NCBI GenBank assembly: GCA_039923935.1
Contig: JBDTBU010000248.1
Span: forward strand, 4,302 to 68,301
Origin: Paraktedonobacter sp039923935
GTDB lineage: Bacteria; Chloroflexota; Ktedonobacteria; Ktedonobacterales; Ktedonobacteraceae
Direction of reading: 5' to 3'
DNA length: 64,000 bases
The notes below the pieces were generated by a model. It saw nothing but the letters and a program-made list of their open reading frames with translations. It was not told the origin of the DNA and did no database searches. The position numbers and the translations under genes were made by a program. Shown one piece after another: positions 7,256 through 14,778 of the stretch; positions within the stretch are counted from its first letter, which is position 1, and the number at the start of each line of letters is the position of its first letter.

Positions 7256-9573
7256 ATGCACCTGACGACCCCTTTGCACGGCTTGCACCATTCATTCAAG
7301 CCTATATCTACCAGAATCACTGGACAGATCTGCGCGATATTCAGAAGGCTGCTATTCCCGCTATCCTGGATACAAACGAGCATGTGCTGATTATGAGTGG
7401 TACCGCGAGTGGCAAAACAGAAGCCGCCATATTGCCAATTCTCACCTTGTTGGAGCAGTCACCAGCAGAGTCAGTTGGAGTGCTCTATATAGGTCCACTG
7501 AAAGCGCTGATTAATGACCAATTTGAGCGGATTCAGGGATTATTACAAGCAAAGCCTGAAATTCCCATTCAAGGGTGGCATGGTGATATTGCTCAATCCC
7601 AGAAGACACGCTTTTTAAAATGCCCGCGCGGTATTTTGCAGATTACGCCCGAATCAATGGAAGCATTGTTTGTGAACCGTTCAGGAGAGCTGAGCAGAAT
7701 TTTCGGTGATCTGCGTTTTATCATTATCGATGAAATTCATGCCTTCCTTGGGACAGAACGGGGTCAGCAGGTTCTGTGCCATTTGCAACGTCTGGAACGA
7801 GCAATTCGCCATCCTGTCAGACGGATTGGGTTATCAGCGACGATTGGTGATATTGATCTCGCTTCTCAATGGTTGGAAAGTAGTGCACAATTTCCAGCGC
7901 GTACTCTCCTGGTCACGGAGTCAACGCAGGGACGACGCATTGAGTTGCGTGTCAATCATTTTGTGATGGCGTCCGATGAAAAACAGGTGTATGCGCCCAT
8001 GGCCCCAGCAGAAATTGGGATGCGTCACCGTAAAAACGCTTCAGATACGCAGACACCACCAATACCAACCGAGGCAACCATGCCGGTTCGCTTGCCAGAT
8101 GAACGGTGGGAGTTGCAACAACCAAGCAAAGATTATTATGATGATCTCTTTGCCATGACTATGCGCAACCAGAAAACGCTCGTTTTTACGAATCGACGCA
8201 CGAAAGCCGAGAGTATTGCGGCTGAACTTCGTCAACGTCTGACACACAAACAACCCGGCATAGATTGGTGTTTTGTGCACCATAGTAGTATCGCGGCGAA
8301 TTTACGTGAATTGGCTGAGATGAAGATGCGTGATGGAACGCAACAATCTTGTACGATTGCAACTGCTTCCCTGGAATTGGGTATTGATATTGGAAACCTT
8401 GATCTGACTGTGCAGGTGGATGCGCCGCATACGGTTTCCAGCTTTGTCCAACGTTTGGGGCGTTCTGGCCGGCGCGGAACGCCATCACGCATGTGTTTTT
8501 ATACACTCGAATACTTGGGCAAAGAGACACCCTCAGAACTGCAACAAATACCTTGGAATTTTCTCCAGACACTTGCGATCATTCAGTTGTATCTCGAAGA
8601 ACGCTGGATTGAGCCGCCTGATATTCCCACTATGCCGTTGAGTTTGCTATATCAACAGACCATGAGTGTCTTGTGCTCGCATACAGAAATGACAGCCGCT
8701 CAACTTGCTCAATCTATCTTGACATTATCGCCTTTTCAAGCGGTCACACGAGAGGAATATCGCCTGTTTTTGCAACATCTGGTAGCTCAGGATCAGCTTG
8801 CACAAATGGATGAGGGGACGCTGATTGTGGGCATGAAAGGTGCTAAAATAACGAGCTATTATCACTTTTATGCGATCTTTGCCGACCAGCAAGATTATCG
8901 CGTCCTAGCTGGAACGCAAGAAATAGGGACAACTCAACAAGTACCGGAGATAGATGGCATTCTTGGTTTAGCAGGGTATGCGTGGCGCGTTATCTCGATT
9001 GATGAACGTGGAAAAACGGTGCATGTAGAGCGGGCAAAGGGTGTTGTTCAGCCTAATTGGTTGAGCAGTAGTGGTGCACGCTCCCATGAACATGTAATGC
9101 AGCGATTGCGCCAAGTGTTGCAAGAAGAGACGGTCTATAGCTATCTTACGCCTTTTGCACAGCAGCGTTTAGCCTTAGCACGCGAACTTGTGCAGCGTTC
9201 GGATTGGCTGCGTAGCTGTATTGTGCGCCTCGAACCTGGACGTTTTGTGTTGTTTCCCTGGACAGGATCACGCATCTATAGAACACTGACGGCCATCTTG
9301 AAACAGATGAATTGGTATGTTGAGCCTTCTAAGTCTGGGCATACCATGGAAATTGTGTACGATGGGGATGCTGGTGCGGTCCTTGCCGAATTGCGGAAGG
9401 CCAGCCCACACGTACCTACACTGGTGAGTGCTCTGGTCACTGAGTTGAAAGATAGCCAGCTTTACCAGGGGAAGTATGATTATCTGACCCCGCGCCCATT
9501 GTTGGAAACAGCGTATATCAATGATCTGCTGGATATTCCCGGAACAATACAATGGTTGGCAACCTGTTCATAG
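7252..9573 (+). CDS. Lhr/BrxHI-like superfamily 2 DEIH helicase
   Basis: DNA helicase of 773 residues with all motor motifs: I SGTASGKT (49-56), Ia GPLKALINDQ (81-90), Ib TPESME (132-137), II DEIH (160-163), III SATIGD (195-200), IV LVFTNRR (310-316), V TASLELGIDIG (371-381) and VI QRLGRSGRRG (400-409). The roughly 360-residue C-terminal part resembles the winged-helix/accessory region of Lhr-type helicases. Unlike its operon partner at 3153, this motor is intact. The start overlaps the preceding stop. Helicases of this kind occur beside BrxD in BREX and in other defence and repair islands; the substrate here is unknown. The 3' end directly abuts decayed glycan genes. Confidence 0.9.
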   Translation: MNAPDDPFARLAPFIQAYIYQNHWTDLRDIQKAAIPAILDTNEHVLIMSGTASGKTEAAILPILTLLEQSPAESVGVLYIGPLKALINDQFERIQGLLQAKPEIPIQGWHGDIAQSQKTRFLKCPRGILQITPESMEALFVNRSGELSRIFGDLRFIIIDEIHAFLGTERGQQVLCHLQRLERAIRHPVRRIGLSATIGDIDLASQWLESSAQFPARTLLVTESTQGRRIELRVNHFVMASDEKQVYAPMAPAEIGMRHRKNASDTQTPPIPTEATMPVRLPDERWELQQPSKDYYDDLFAMTMRNQKTLVFTNRRTKAESIAAELRQRLTHKQPGIDWCFVHHSSIAANLRELAEMKMRDGTQQSCTIATASLELGIDIGNLDLTVQVDAPHTVSSFVQRLGRSGRRGTPSRMCFYTLEYLGKETPSELQQIPWNFLQTLAIIQLYLEERWIEPPDIPTMPLSLLYQQTMSVLCSHTEMTAAQLAQSILTLSPFQAVTREEYRLFLQHLVAQDQLAQMDEGTLIVGMKGAKITSYYHFYAIFADQQDYRVLAGTQEIGTTQQVPEIDGILGLAGYAWRVISIDERGKTVHVERAKGVVQPNWLSSSGARSHEHVMQRLRQVLQEETVYSYLTPFAQQRLALARELVQRSDWLRSCIVRLEPGRFVLFPWTGSRIYRTLTAILKQMNWYVEPSKSGHTMEIVYDGDAGAVLAELRKASPHVPTLVSALVTELKDSQLYQGKYDYLTPRPLLETAYINDLLDIPGTIQWLATCS

Positions 9574-9591
9574 AGATGTTTGGGCGAATGA

Positions 9592-9777
9592 GCCGAAGCG
9601 ATACACCGTCTCGCAGAGAACGCACAATTGCGCGAGGAACTGCGCCAACGCGGGTACAAGCAAGCCCAACGTTATACATGGTCGGGGGCTGCGGCCAAAA
9701 TGCTGGCGGTCTATCAGCAAGTCTCTCAGGGCATCACCAGCTTGCGTGATGATGTTGAATTGGAACTCTCTCTTTGA
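9592..9777 (+). pseudogene. C-terminal remnant of a GT4 glycosyltransferase
   Basis: After an in-frame stop at 9589-9591, a 61-codon open stretch reads like the last helices of family 4 glycosyltransferases (AENAQLREELRQRGYKQAQR, then YTWSGAAAKMLAVYQQV). There is no start codon or SD, and the catalytic domains are absent. It begins only 18 bases after the helicase stop. It is probably what remains of an exopolysaccharide gene cut off when the upstream operon arrived or when the region was deleted. Confidence 0.7.
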
Positions 9778-9795
9778 AAGGTAGATAAAATATAC

Positions 9796-10195
9796 ATGTC
9801 AAACACACTTATTACGGGTACTACTGGGCAAAATGGGAGCTATCTTGCGGAATTTTTATTACAGAAGGCTGAATTTTTTGCCGGTAGAAGACGTGATAGA
9901 TGCGTATCTGGCACTGGCGGACCGGGGGCACCCAGGGGAAGCCTATAACATTGGTTCTGGCCACGCCCGTTCGATCCAATCCATCCTCGATCTCCTCCTG
10001 ACGTTTACCGATGTACCTGTGCATGTCGCCACTGATCCAGCACGTATGCGCCCGGTGGATATCCCGTTGCTGGAAGCCGATACCTCGCGTCTACGAGTGC
10101 AGACAGGTTGGCAGCCAACTGTGCCGTTCGAGGTGGCTCTCCAGCGTACGTTGGAGTATTGGCGAGATGTTGTGGCTGCTGAGGACTGTGCATAA
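9796..10195 (+). pseudogene. internally deleted GDP-mannose 4,6-dehydratase-like gene
   Basis: ATG 9796 opens MSNTLITGTTGQNGSYLAEF, the Rossmann start of GDP-mannose 4,6-dehydratase (normally GxTGQDGSYL). After about 28 codons the homology jumps, with a frame change near 9880, to the family's C-terminus (VEDVIDAYLALADRG, AYNIGSG, then a GWQP segment), ending at 10195. Around 200 central codons, with the catalytic Tyr-Lys region, are missing. The protein cannot be functional. It follows the GT4 remnant and the two probably came from one cell-surface glycan cluster. Confidence 0.75.
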
Positions 10196-10220
10196 ACAAA
10201 AACTGGTTAGCTAGAAAACT

Positions 10221-10249
10221 TTGAAATCGGCCTAGCTAGGTGGTATACT
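10221..10249 (+). promoter_or_regulatory. sigma-70-type promoter of the aminotransferase-serA operon
   Basis: TTGAAA (10221-10226), 17-base spacer, TATACT (10244-10249). It lies about 130 bases before the ATG at 10381, leaving a 5' leader of about 125 nt that contains the hairpin at 10270-10303. Confidence 0.65.
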
Positions 10250-10269
10250 GTGGGAGTAAAAGATCAGCA

Positions 10270-10303
10270 GCGCGGCGGATACAACGAGCGTATTCCGCCG
10301 CGC
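10270..10303 (+). promoter_or_regulatory. GC-rich hairpin in the serine operon leader
   Basis: GCGCGGCGGA (10270-10279) pairs perfectly with TCCGCCGCGC (10294-10303), with partial TAC/GTA extension inside a 14-nt loop. It sits early in the leader and is not followed by a U-run, so it is not a simple terminator. It may stabilise the mRNA or be one arm of a regulatory structure. No known riboswitch was recognised. Confidence 0.45.
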
Positions 10304-10380
10304 CTTGTTGCAACGAGGCAAAAGTGCACACGATCTTGTGGAGTAATCGGCCAGACGGCCAGGATAGATGGAGGAACACT

Positions 10381-11538
10381 ATGACCACCCAAACACAGAA
10401 AACCATCGCAATTCCTCAGGTTGAGCCTCGTCAGCCCATCCCGACACAGAACTTGCGCGTTCCCGGCCCCACGCCAATACCCGCACGCGTGCTAGCGGAA
10501 ATGACGAAGCCGATGATTAACCATCGCGGCCCCGAATTTGCAGCGATCCTGCGCAGAGTCACCACGCGCCTGCAATATTTCTTCCAAACAACCTCACCTG
10601 TGCTGACCTTTCCGGCCTCCGGTACTGGCGGACAAGAAGCAGCTATCGCCAATCTCTTTTCGACTGGCGACCATGTGATCGTGATCTCGATTGGCGCATT
10701 TGGCAATCGCCTGGCCACTATCGCCGGAAAATTCGGGCTGAACATCACCAAGATCGACTTTCCTTGGGGAGAAGCGGCTGACCCTGAAGTGGTTGCCACA
10801 CAGTTACGGGCCAACGCTCCCTACAAGGGCGTGCTAGTGACACATAACGAAACCTCAACTGGCGTGATGAACGATATCGAGGCGCTGAGTAAGGTCATTC
10901 GCCAGCACAATCCCGACGCGCTGATCGTGGTGGATGCAGTCAGTTCGCTGGGCTGCGTGCCCTTGGAGATGGACCCTTGGGATATTGATGTGGTGCTGAC
11001 TGGCTCGCAGAAGGGCTGGATGGTTCCCCCTGGCCTGATGATGGTCGGCGTTGGTCCACGCGCCTGGGAAGCCAACAAGACGGCGAATCTGCCACGCTTC
11101 TACTTCGACTGGGAGCTAGCCCGTAAGAGTCTGGAGAAGTGGCAACATCCGACAACCCCACCCATCTCGCTCTTCTACGCGCTGGACGTGGCACTGGAGA
11201 TCATGCTGGAAAAGGGACGTGACGAGATTTTCGCCCACCACCAGCAAGCTGGCGAGTATGTGCGCGGACGGGCCAAAGTGCTGGGTCTGCAACTCCTAGC
11301 CGATCATCCTAGAGCTTCGGACACAGTCACGGCCATCTACACGCCAGAGGGCATCGATACCAAAGCGTTGCTCAAAGTCCTGCGCGAACAGGATCACGTT
11401 GTCCTCGCCAGCGGTCAGGCACATCTGGAAGGCAAGATCATCCGCATAGGCCACCTGGGCAGCTTCGAGCAGCAGGACTTGGTTGAGGCTATGGATTGCC
11501 TAGAGGCTCGCTTGATCGAGTTGGGTTATAAGCAGTAG
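10381..11538 (+). CDS. class V PLP aminotransferase, probable phosphoserine aminotransferase
   Basis: Cytosolic pyridoxal-phosphate enzyme of 385 residues in the alanine-glyoxylate/serine-pyruvate aminotransferase branch. PGPTPIP at about 28-34 is typical. VDAVSSLGCVPLEMD (184-198) carries the PLP-contacting Asp, and the Schiff-base lysine is Lys211 in TGSQKGW. ATG 10381 is preceded by GGAGGAACACT, so a longer upstream frame is not used. It is five bases upstream of serA, so it probably transaminates 3-phosphohydroxypyruvate. This AGAT-type enzyme serves as the SerC equivalent in several lineages lacking classical SerC. Direct serine-glyoxylate activity is an alternative. Confidence 0.85.
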   Translation: MTTQTQKTIAIPQVEPRQPIPTQNLRVPGPTPIPARVLAEMTKPMINHRGPEFAAILRRVTTRLQYFFQTTSPVLTFPASGTGGQEAAIANLFSTGDHVIVISIGAFGNRLATIAGKFGLNITKIDFPWGEAADPEVVATQLRANAPYKGVLVTHNETSTGVMNDIEALSKVIRQHNPDALIVVDAVSSLGCVPLEMDPWDIDVVLTGSQKGWMVPPGLMMVGVGPRAWEANKTANLPRFYFDWELARKSLEKWQHPTTPPISLFYALDVALEIMLEKGRDEIFAHHQQAGEYVRGRAKVLGLQLLADHPRASDTVTAIYTPEGIDTKALLKVLREQDHVVLASGQAHLEGKIIRIGHLGSFEQQDLVEAMDCLEARLIELGYKQ

Positions 11539-11543
11539 AGAGG

Positions 11544-13253
11544 ATGCTCACAGCTATGGAAGAGACATCCGCAGTTAATCGGATACTCATTGCCGACGAG
11601 ATCGCGCAGGAGGGTGTGGATCTCCTGCGTCGGGAGTTACCCACCGCTCAGATTGATATTCGTACCGGCCTGAAGCCTGAGCAACTGCGTGCGATTATTG
11701 GCGAATACGCAGCCCTGATCGTGCGTAGTGCTACGCAGGTGACAGCCGATATCCTGGCCGAAGCCCACCAACTGAAGATCGTCGGACGCGCTGGCGTAGG
11801 CGTGGACAACATCGATACCGAGGCCGCCACAAACTACGGTATTATGGTGGTCAATTCGCCCACTGGCAATATCGTGGCGGCGGCAGAACATACGATTGCC
11901 ATGCTGATGGCCCTGGCTCGCCATATTCCAGAGGCGAATAGTAGCACGCGAGCCGGAAAATGGGAGAAGAACCGCTTCGTCGGCGTCGAGGTGCGCAACA
12001 AAGTGCTCGGTGTCATTGGCCTGGGCAAAGTTGGCATCGAAGTCACCAAACGCGCTCAGGGCTTGGAAATGCAGGTCATCGCTTTCGACCCCTATGTTGC
12101 GCCCGAACAGGCCCGCAAACTGGGCGTGACCATGAATAGTCTGGAAGAGGTCTTGCAACAAGCCGACTTCGTGACCCTGCATACGTCGCTCACCAGCGGT
12201 CCCCAAGGCACACGCGGACTGATCGGCGCACACGAACTCAGCTTGATGAAACCAACGGCGCGGCTGATTAACTGCGCACGCGGTGGTCTGATCGAAGAAG
12301 AGGCACTGCTGCACGCGCTGAACGAGGGACGCCTGGCGGGTGTCGCGCTAGATGTCTTCAGCCAGGAACCGATCCGCGACGATGAGGTGCTAAAGCTGCT
12401 GCTAGCCAACGAGCGCGTGATCGCCACTCCGCATCTGGGTGCTTCCACCGAAGAGGCTCAAGTTGGCGTGGCTACTGATGTCGCTGAGCAGGTTGTAGCA
12501 GTCTTGCGCGGCGGTTTCCCACGGGCAGCGGTCAACGCACCCCTGATTCTGCCAGAGACCTTGCAGGTCTTGCAGCCCTATATGCAACTGGTCGAAAAGA
12601 TGGGTCGCCTCTACACACAGCTTCAACCGGGTCCACTGAGCCGGGTCGAGTTGGCGTGTAGTGGTGAGATCGCCGATTACGATCTGCGCCCGCTCAAAGC
12701 CGCCCTGATTAAAGGTCTGTTGGAGTCGGTTTCGGACGCGCATGTGAACATGATTAACGCGCCTGTGCTAGCCAAACAGCGCGGACTGGAGATCATCGAG
12801 CAGAAATCGACCACGCCAACCGAATTCGCCAATCTTGTCACTATACGCGTCATGGATAGCAACGGCTACACGTCGTCGTTCGCTGGCAAACCCGGTTCGG
12901 GCGATGAATATATCGAGGTGCTGAGCGGGACTGTCATGCATGGCACCCCGCGTATCGTGCAAATCGGGCGCTACTGGACTGAGATCATACCAGATGGGTA
13001 TATCCTCTTTTGCCGCAATATTAACCAGCCCGGCATGATCGGACGCGTTGGCATGGTGCTGGGCAAAGCCAATGTAAACATCTGTCGTATGGATGTGGGG
13101 CCAAGTGCACGTACATCGCAGCACCACGATCCACAACAGCCGCTAGATACCGCGCTCATGATTATCTCGGTGGATGAAACCATCCCCGATTGGGCGCTAG
13201 CAGAGATCGGCGAGGCAGGCAATATCTTTGGACTGACGTTAGTGAAGTTGTAA
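11544..13253 (+). CDS. serA: D-3-phosphoglycerate dehydrogenase
   Basis: First committed enzyme of serine synthesis, oxidising 3-phosphoglycerate with NAD+. The 569 residues match long-type SerA: substrate-binding and Rossmann domains (GVIGLGKVGIEV), the Arg/Glu/His catalytic set around GRAGVGVDNID, ALDVFSQEP and TPHLGAST, then an allosteric substrate-binding domain and a C-terminal ACT domain (INQPGMIGRVGMVLGKANVN), suggesting serine feedback. GAGAGG directly precedes ATG 11544; ATG 11556 is an alternative start. The TAA stop (13251-13253) lies inside the stem of the downstream hairpin. Confidence 0.93.
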   Translation: MLTAMEETSAVNRILIADEIAQEGVDLLRRELPTAQIDIRTGLKPEQLRAIIGEYAALIVRSATQVTADILAEAHQLKIVGRAGVGVDNIDTEAATNYGIMVVNSPTGNIVAAAEHTIAMLMALARHIPEANSSTRAGKWEKNRFVGVEVRNKVLGVIGLGKVGIEVTKRAQGLEMQVIAFDPYVAPEQARKLGVTMNSLEEVLQQADFVTLHTSLTSGPQGTRGLIGAHELSLMKPTARLINCARGGLIEEEALLHALNEGRLAGVALDVFSQEPIRDDEVLKLLLANERVIATPHLGASTEEAQVGVATDVAEQVVAVLRGGFPRAAVNAPLILPETLQVLQPYMQLVEKMGRLYTQLQPGPLSRVELACSGEIADYDLRPLKAALIKGLLESVSDAHVNMINAPVLAKQRGLEIIEQKSTTPTEFANLVTIRVMDSNGYTSSFAGKPGSGDEYIEVLSGTVMHGTPRIVQIGRYWTEIIPDGYILFCRNINQPGMIGRVGMVLGKANVNICRMDVGPSARTSQHHDPQQPLDTALMIISVDETIPDWALAEIGEAGNIFGLTLVKL

Positions 13254-13320
13254 AAGTGCATGATGACTGATACATGGCTAAATTTGTCTCGGCCATGTAT
13301 CAGTCATCATGCACTTTTAC
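13250..13320. terminator. 29-bp perfect hairpin, bidirectional terminator
   Basis: Left arm 13250-13278 is the exact reverse complement of right arm 13292-13320, with a 13-nt loop. Arms begin GTAAAAGTGC and end GCACTTTTAC, so each strand presents a T-run at the end of its stem. It separates the convergent serA and methyltransferase genes. The left arm starts within the last codon and stop codon of serA. Confidence 0.8.
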
Positions 13321-13343
13321 TCGTATAAGCTTCCCATGCTCTT

Positions 13344-14102
13344 TTAGATAGCGCGAAGCACCCAGCCATGCCAGAACCAGTTGATAGCGAATGTGTTTTG
13401 CGCAGTGACACGCAGTCCAGCAGACTCACACAAGGCGTGTGCTTCATCCACGGTGAGAGCATGTACGGGAGCCGTTTCAATCCACTGAAGCAGCCGTTCA
13501 AACACGGCCCAGAGCAGGATGGGTTGACGCGGCGCGAAATCTTCGATGATGAGTTGACCGCCGGGAGCCAACAACGTTCGCAGTTGCGCAAAGAAGGTAC
13601 GTGGGTCCGCAATATCGTGCAACACATTGGTACAGGTAATCAGGTCAAACACTGGCAGAGTAGAGGCGCTATGGGCAAGTCCGCCTGCATTGAGATCCAC
13701 CAATTCCAAATGCACCTGGGGATGATCTTGCAGGCTCTCGCTTGCTTGTGTCAGCATGTCTGCACTCGCATCTATTCCATATGCTTCCATATTTGGCATC
13801 TGTTGCAACATCTGCTGGATTAGTATACCTGTACCACAGGCAACGTCGAGCATACGTGGTGGTCGCTGGTGTTGCTCTAGCACGCGCTGAAGCGCAGCAC
13901 CATCGATCAGTGTTCTGGCTGCAGCAAGCGTTTTCTCTGTATACGTACGCCAGCGTGTGTTATATTGGCGAGCATACCGCCCACGATAATAGCTATTCAC
14001 TGAATTGTGCGGATGGTTGCTGTTCCATCCATCCTCTCTTTCAACTTTAAGCGTTACTATTATCAACGCACAGACAAGCCACCAAAGGGGAAACATTGAC
14101 AT
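13344..14102 (-). CDS. class I SAM-dependent methyltransferase
   Basis: Probable 252-residue methyltransferase. Motif I (LDVACGTG, about 85-92) is the SAM-binding glycine loop. A conserved acid follows in YGIDASADML, and motif IV-V region includes TCTNVLHDIADP. The substrate cannot be told. The first 20 residues are hydrophobic and poorly supported, and no good SD is seen for the ATG at 14102, so the true start may be a downstream non-ATG codon. It follows the DJ-1/PfpI gene on the same strand by 22 bases, so they may be cotranscribed. Confidence 0.8.
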   Translation of the reverse strand: MSMFPLWWLVCALIIVTLKVEREDGWNSNHPHNSVNSYYRGRYARQYNTRWRTYTEKTLAAARTLIDGAALQRVLEQHQRPPRMLDVACGTGILIQQMLQQMPNMEAYGIDASADMLTQASESLQDHPQVHLELVDLNAGGLAHSASTLPVFDLITCTNVLHDIADPRTFFAQLRTLLAPGGQLIIEDFAPRQPILLWAVFERLLQWIETAPVHALTVDEAHALCESAGLRVTAQNTFAINWFWHGWVLRAI

Positions 14103-14124
14103 TATGCAGAAATGGTTGTGCTAT

Positions 14125-14754
14125 CTATTCAGCCAACCGCCAATCATACTCCATGCGTCTGGCCGTCCAACGTGCTACATCTATACCATACAGGCGAGCT
14201 ACGACATGTAAGCTCATATCGATGCCAGCGGAGACACCCGCCGAGGTGATGAGATGTCCCTCGTCTACGACACGCGTATCCGCGAGCATCTCAATCGCTG
14301 GGTAGGTTTCGCGCATCCACTCAATACTGCCCCAGTGCGTGGTAGCTCTGCGCCCATCGAGCAAGCCACGTTCAGCCAGCAGAAATGCGCCAGTACAGAC
14401 ACTGGTCGTCAATTGCGTGTGCTGATTCTGCTGGCCGATCCAGTCCAGCAACCGCGTATTGTGGCGTTCGCGCCGGGTACCCTGACCGCCTGGCACAACG
14501 AGTATATCAAGCGGCGGATGTTGTTCGATGGTCGCGTGCGGCTGCACCTGTAATCCGCCCCGGCAGGAAATAATCTCGTCATGTTCAGCAATCGTGAGTA
14601 CACGAAAAAGCTGGTGCTCATCCCCCTGCCGCTCTGGCTCAACCGGACGTGCTATCGAGAAGACCTCGAAGGGGCCACAAAAATCGAGTACCTCGACTTC
14701 ATCAAAAATGAGAATACCTACCGTTAACAATTGGTTTTGTATAGTACTTCTCAA
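14125..14754 (-). CDS. DJ-1/PfpI-family protein, isonitrile hydratase-like
   Basis: Cytosolic 209-residue glutamine-amidotransferase-fold protein. The nucleophile-elbow cysteine is Cys120 in TSVCTGAFLLAERGLL, preceded by the LVVPGG strand and followed by RRATTHW. This arrangement is seen in isonitrile hydratase and the sensor half of GlxA regulators. No AraC DNA-binding domain follows, so it is a stand-alone enzyme. The start is probably a TTG at 14752-14754, with a purine-rich AAGAAAGG directly before it. No ATG precedes the conserved domain, so the exact start is uncertain. Confidence 0.85.
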   Translation of the reverse strand: MRSTIQNQLLTVGILIFDEVEVLDFCGPFEVFSIARPVEPERQGDEHQLFRVLTIAEHDEIISCRGGLQVQPHATIEQHPPLDILVVPGGQGTRRERHNTRLLDWIGQQNQHTQLTTSVCTGAFLLAERGLLDGRRATTHWGSIEWMRETYPAIEMLADTRVVDEGHLITSAGVSAGIDMSLHVVARLYGIDVARWTARRMEYDWRLAE

Positions 14755-14778
14755 CCTTTCTTGTCTGATATTGTACGT

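Noticed and set aside
3153..9573. Complete BREX or DISARM locus
   Set aside because: PglX, PglZ, BrxC/PglY, DrmA-C and any methyltransferase are absent from the window; only the BrxD-like and Lhr-like components are shared.
11637..12314. Minus-strand open frame of 225 codons opposite serA
   Set aside because: Antisense to a highly conserved gene; low-complexity His/Asp-rich translation without motifs.
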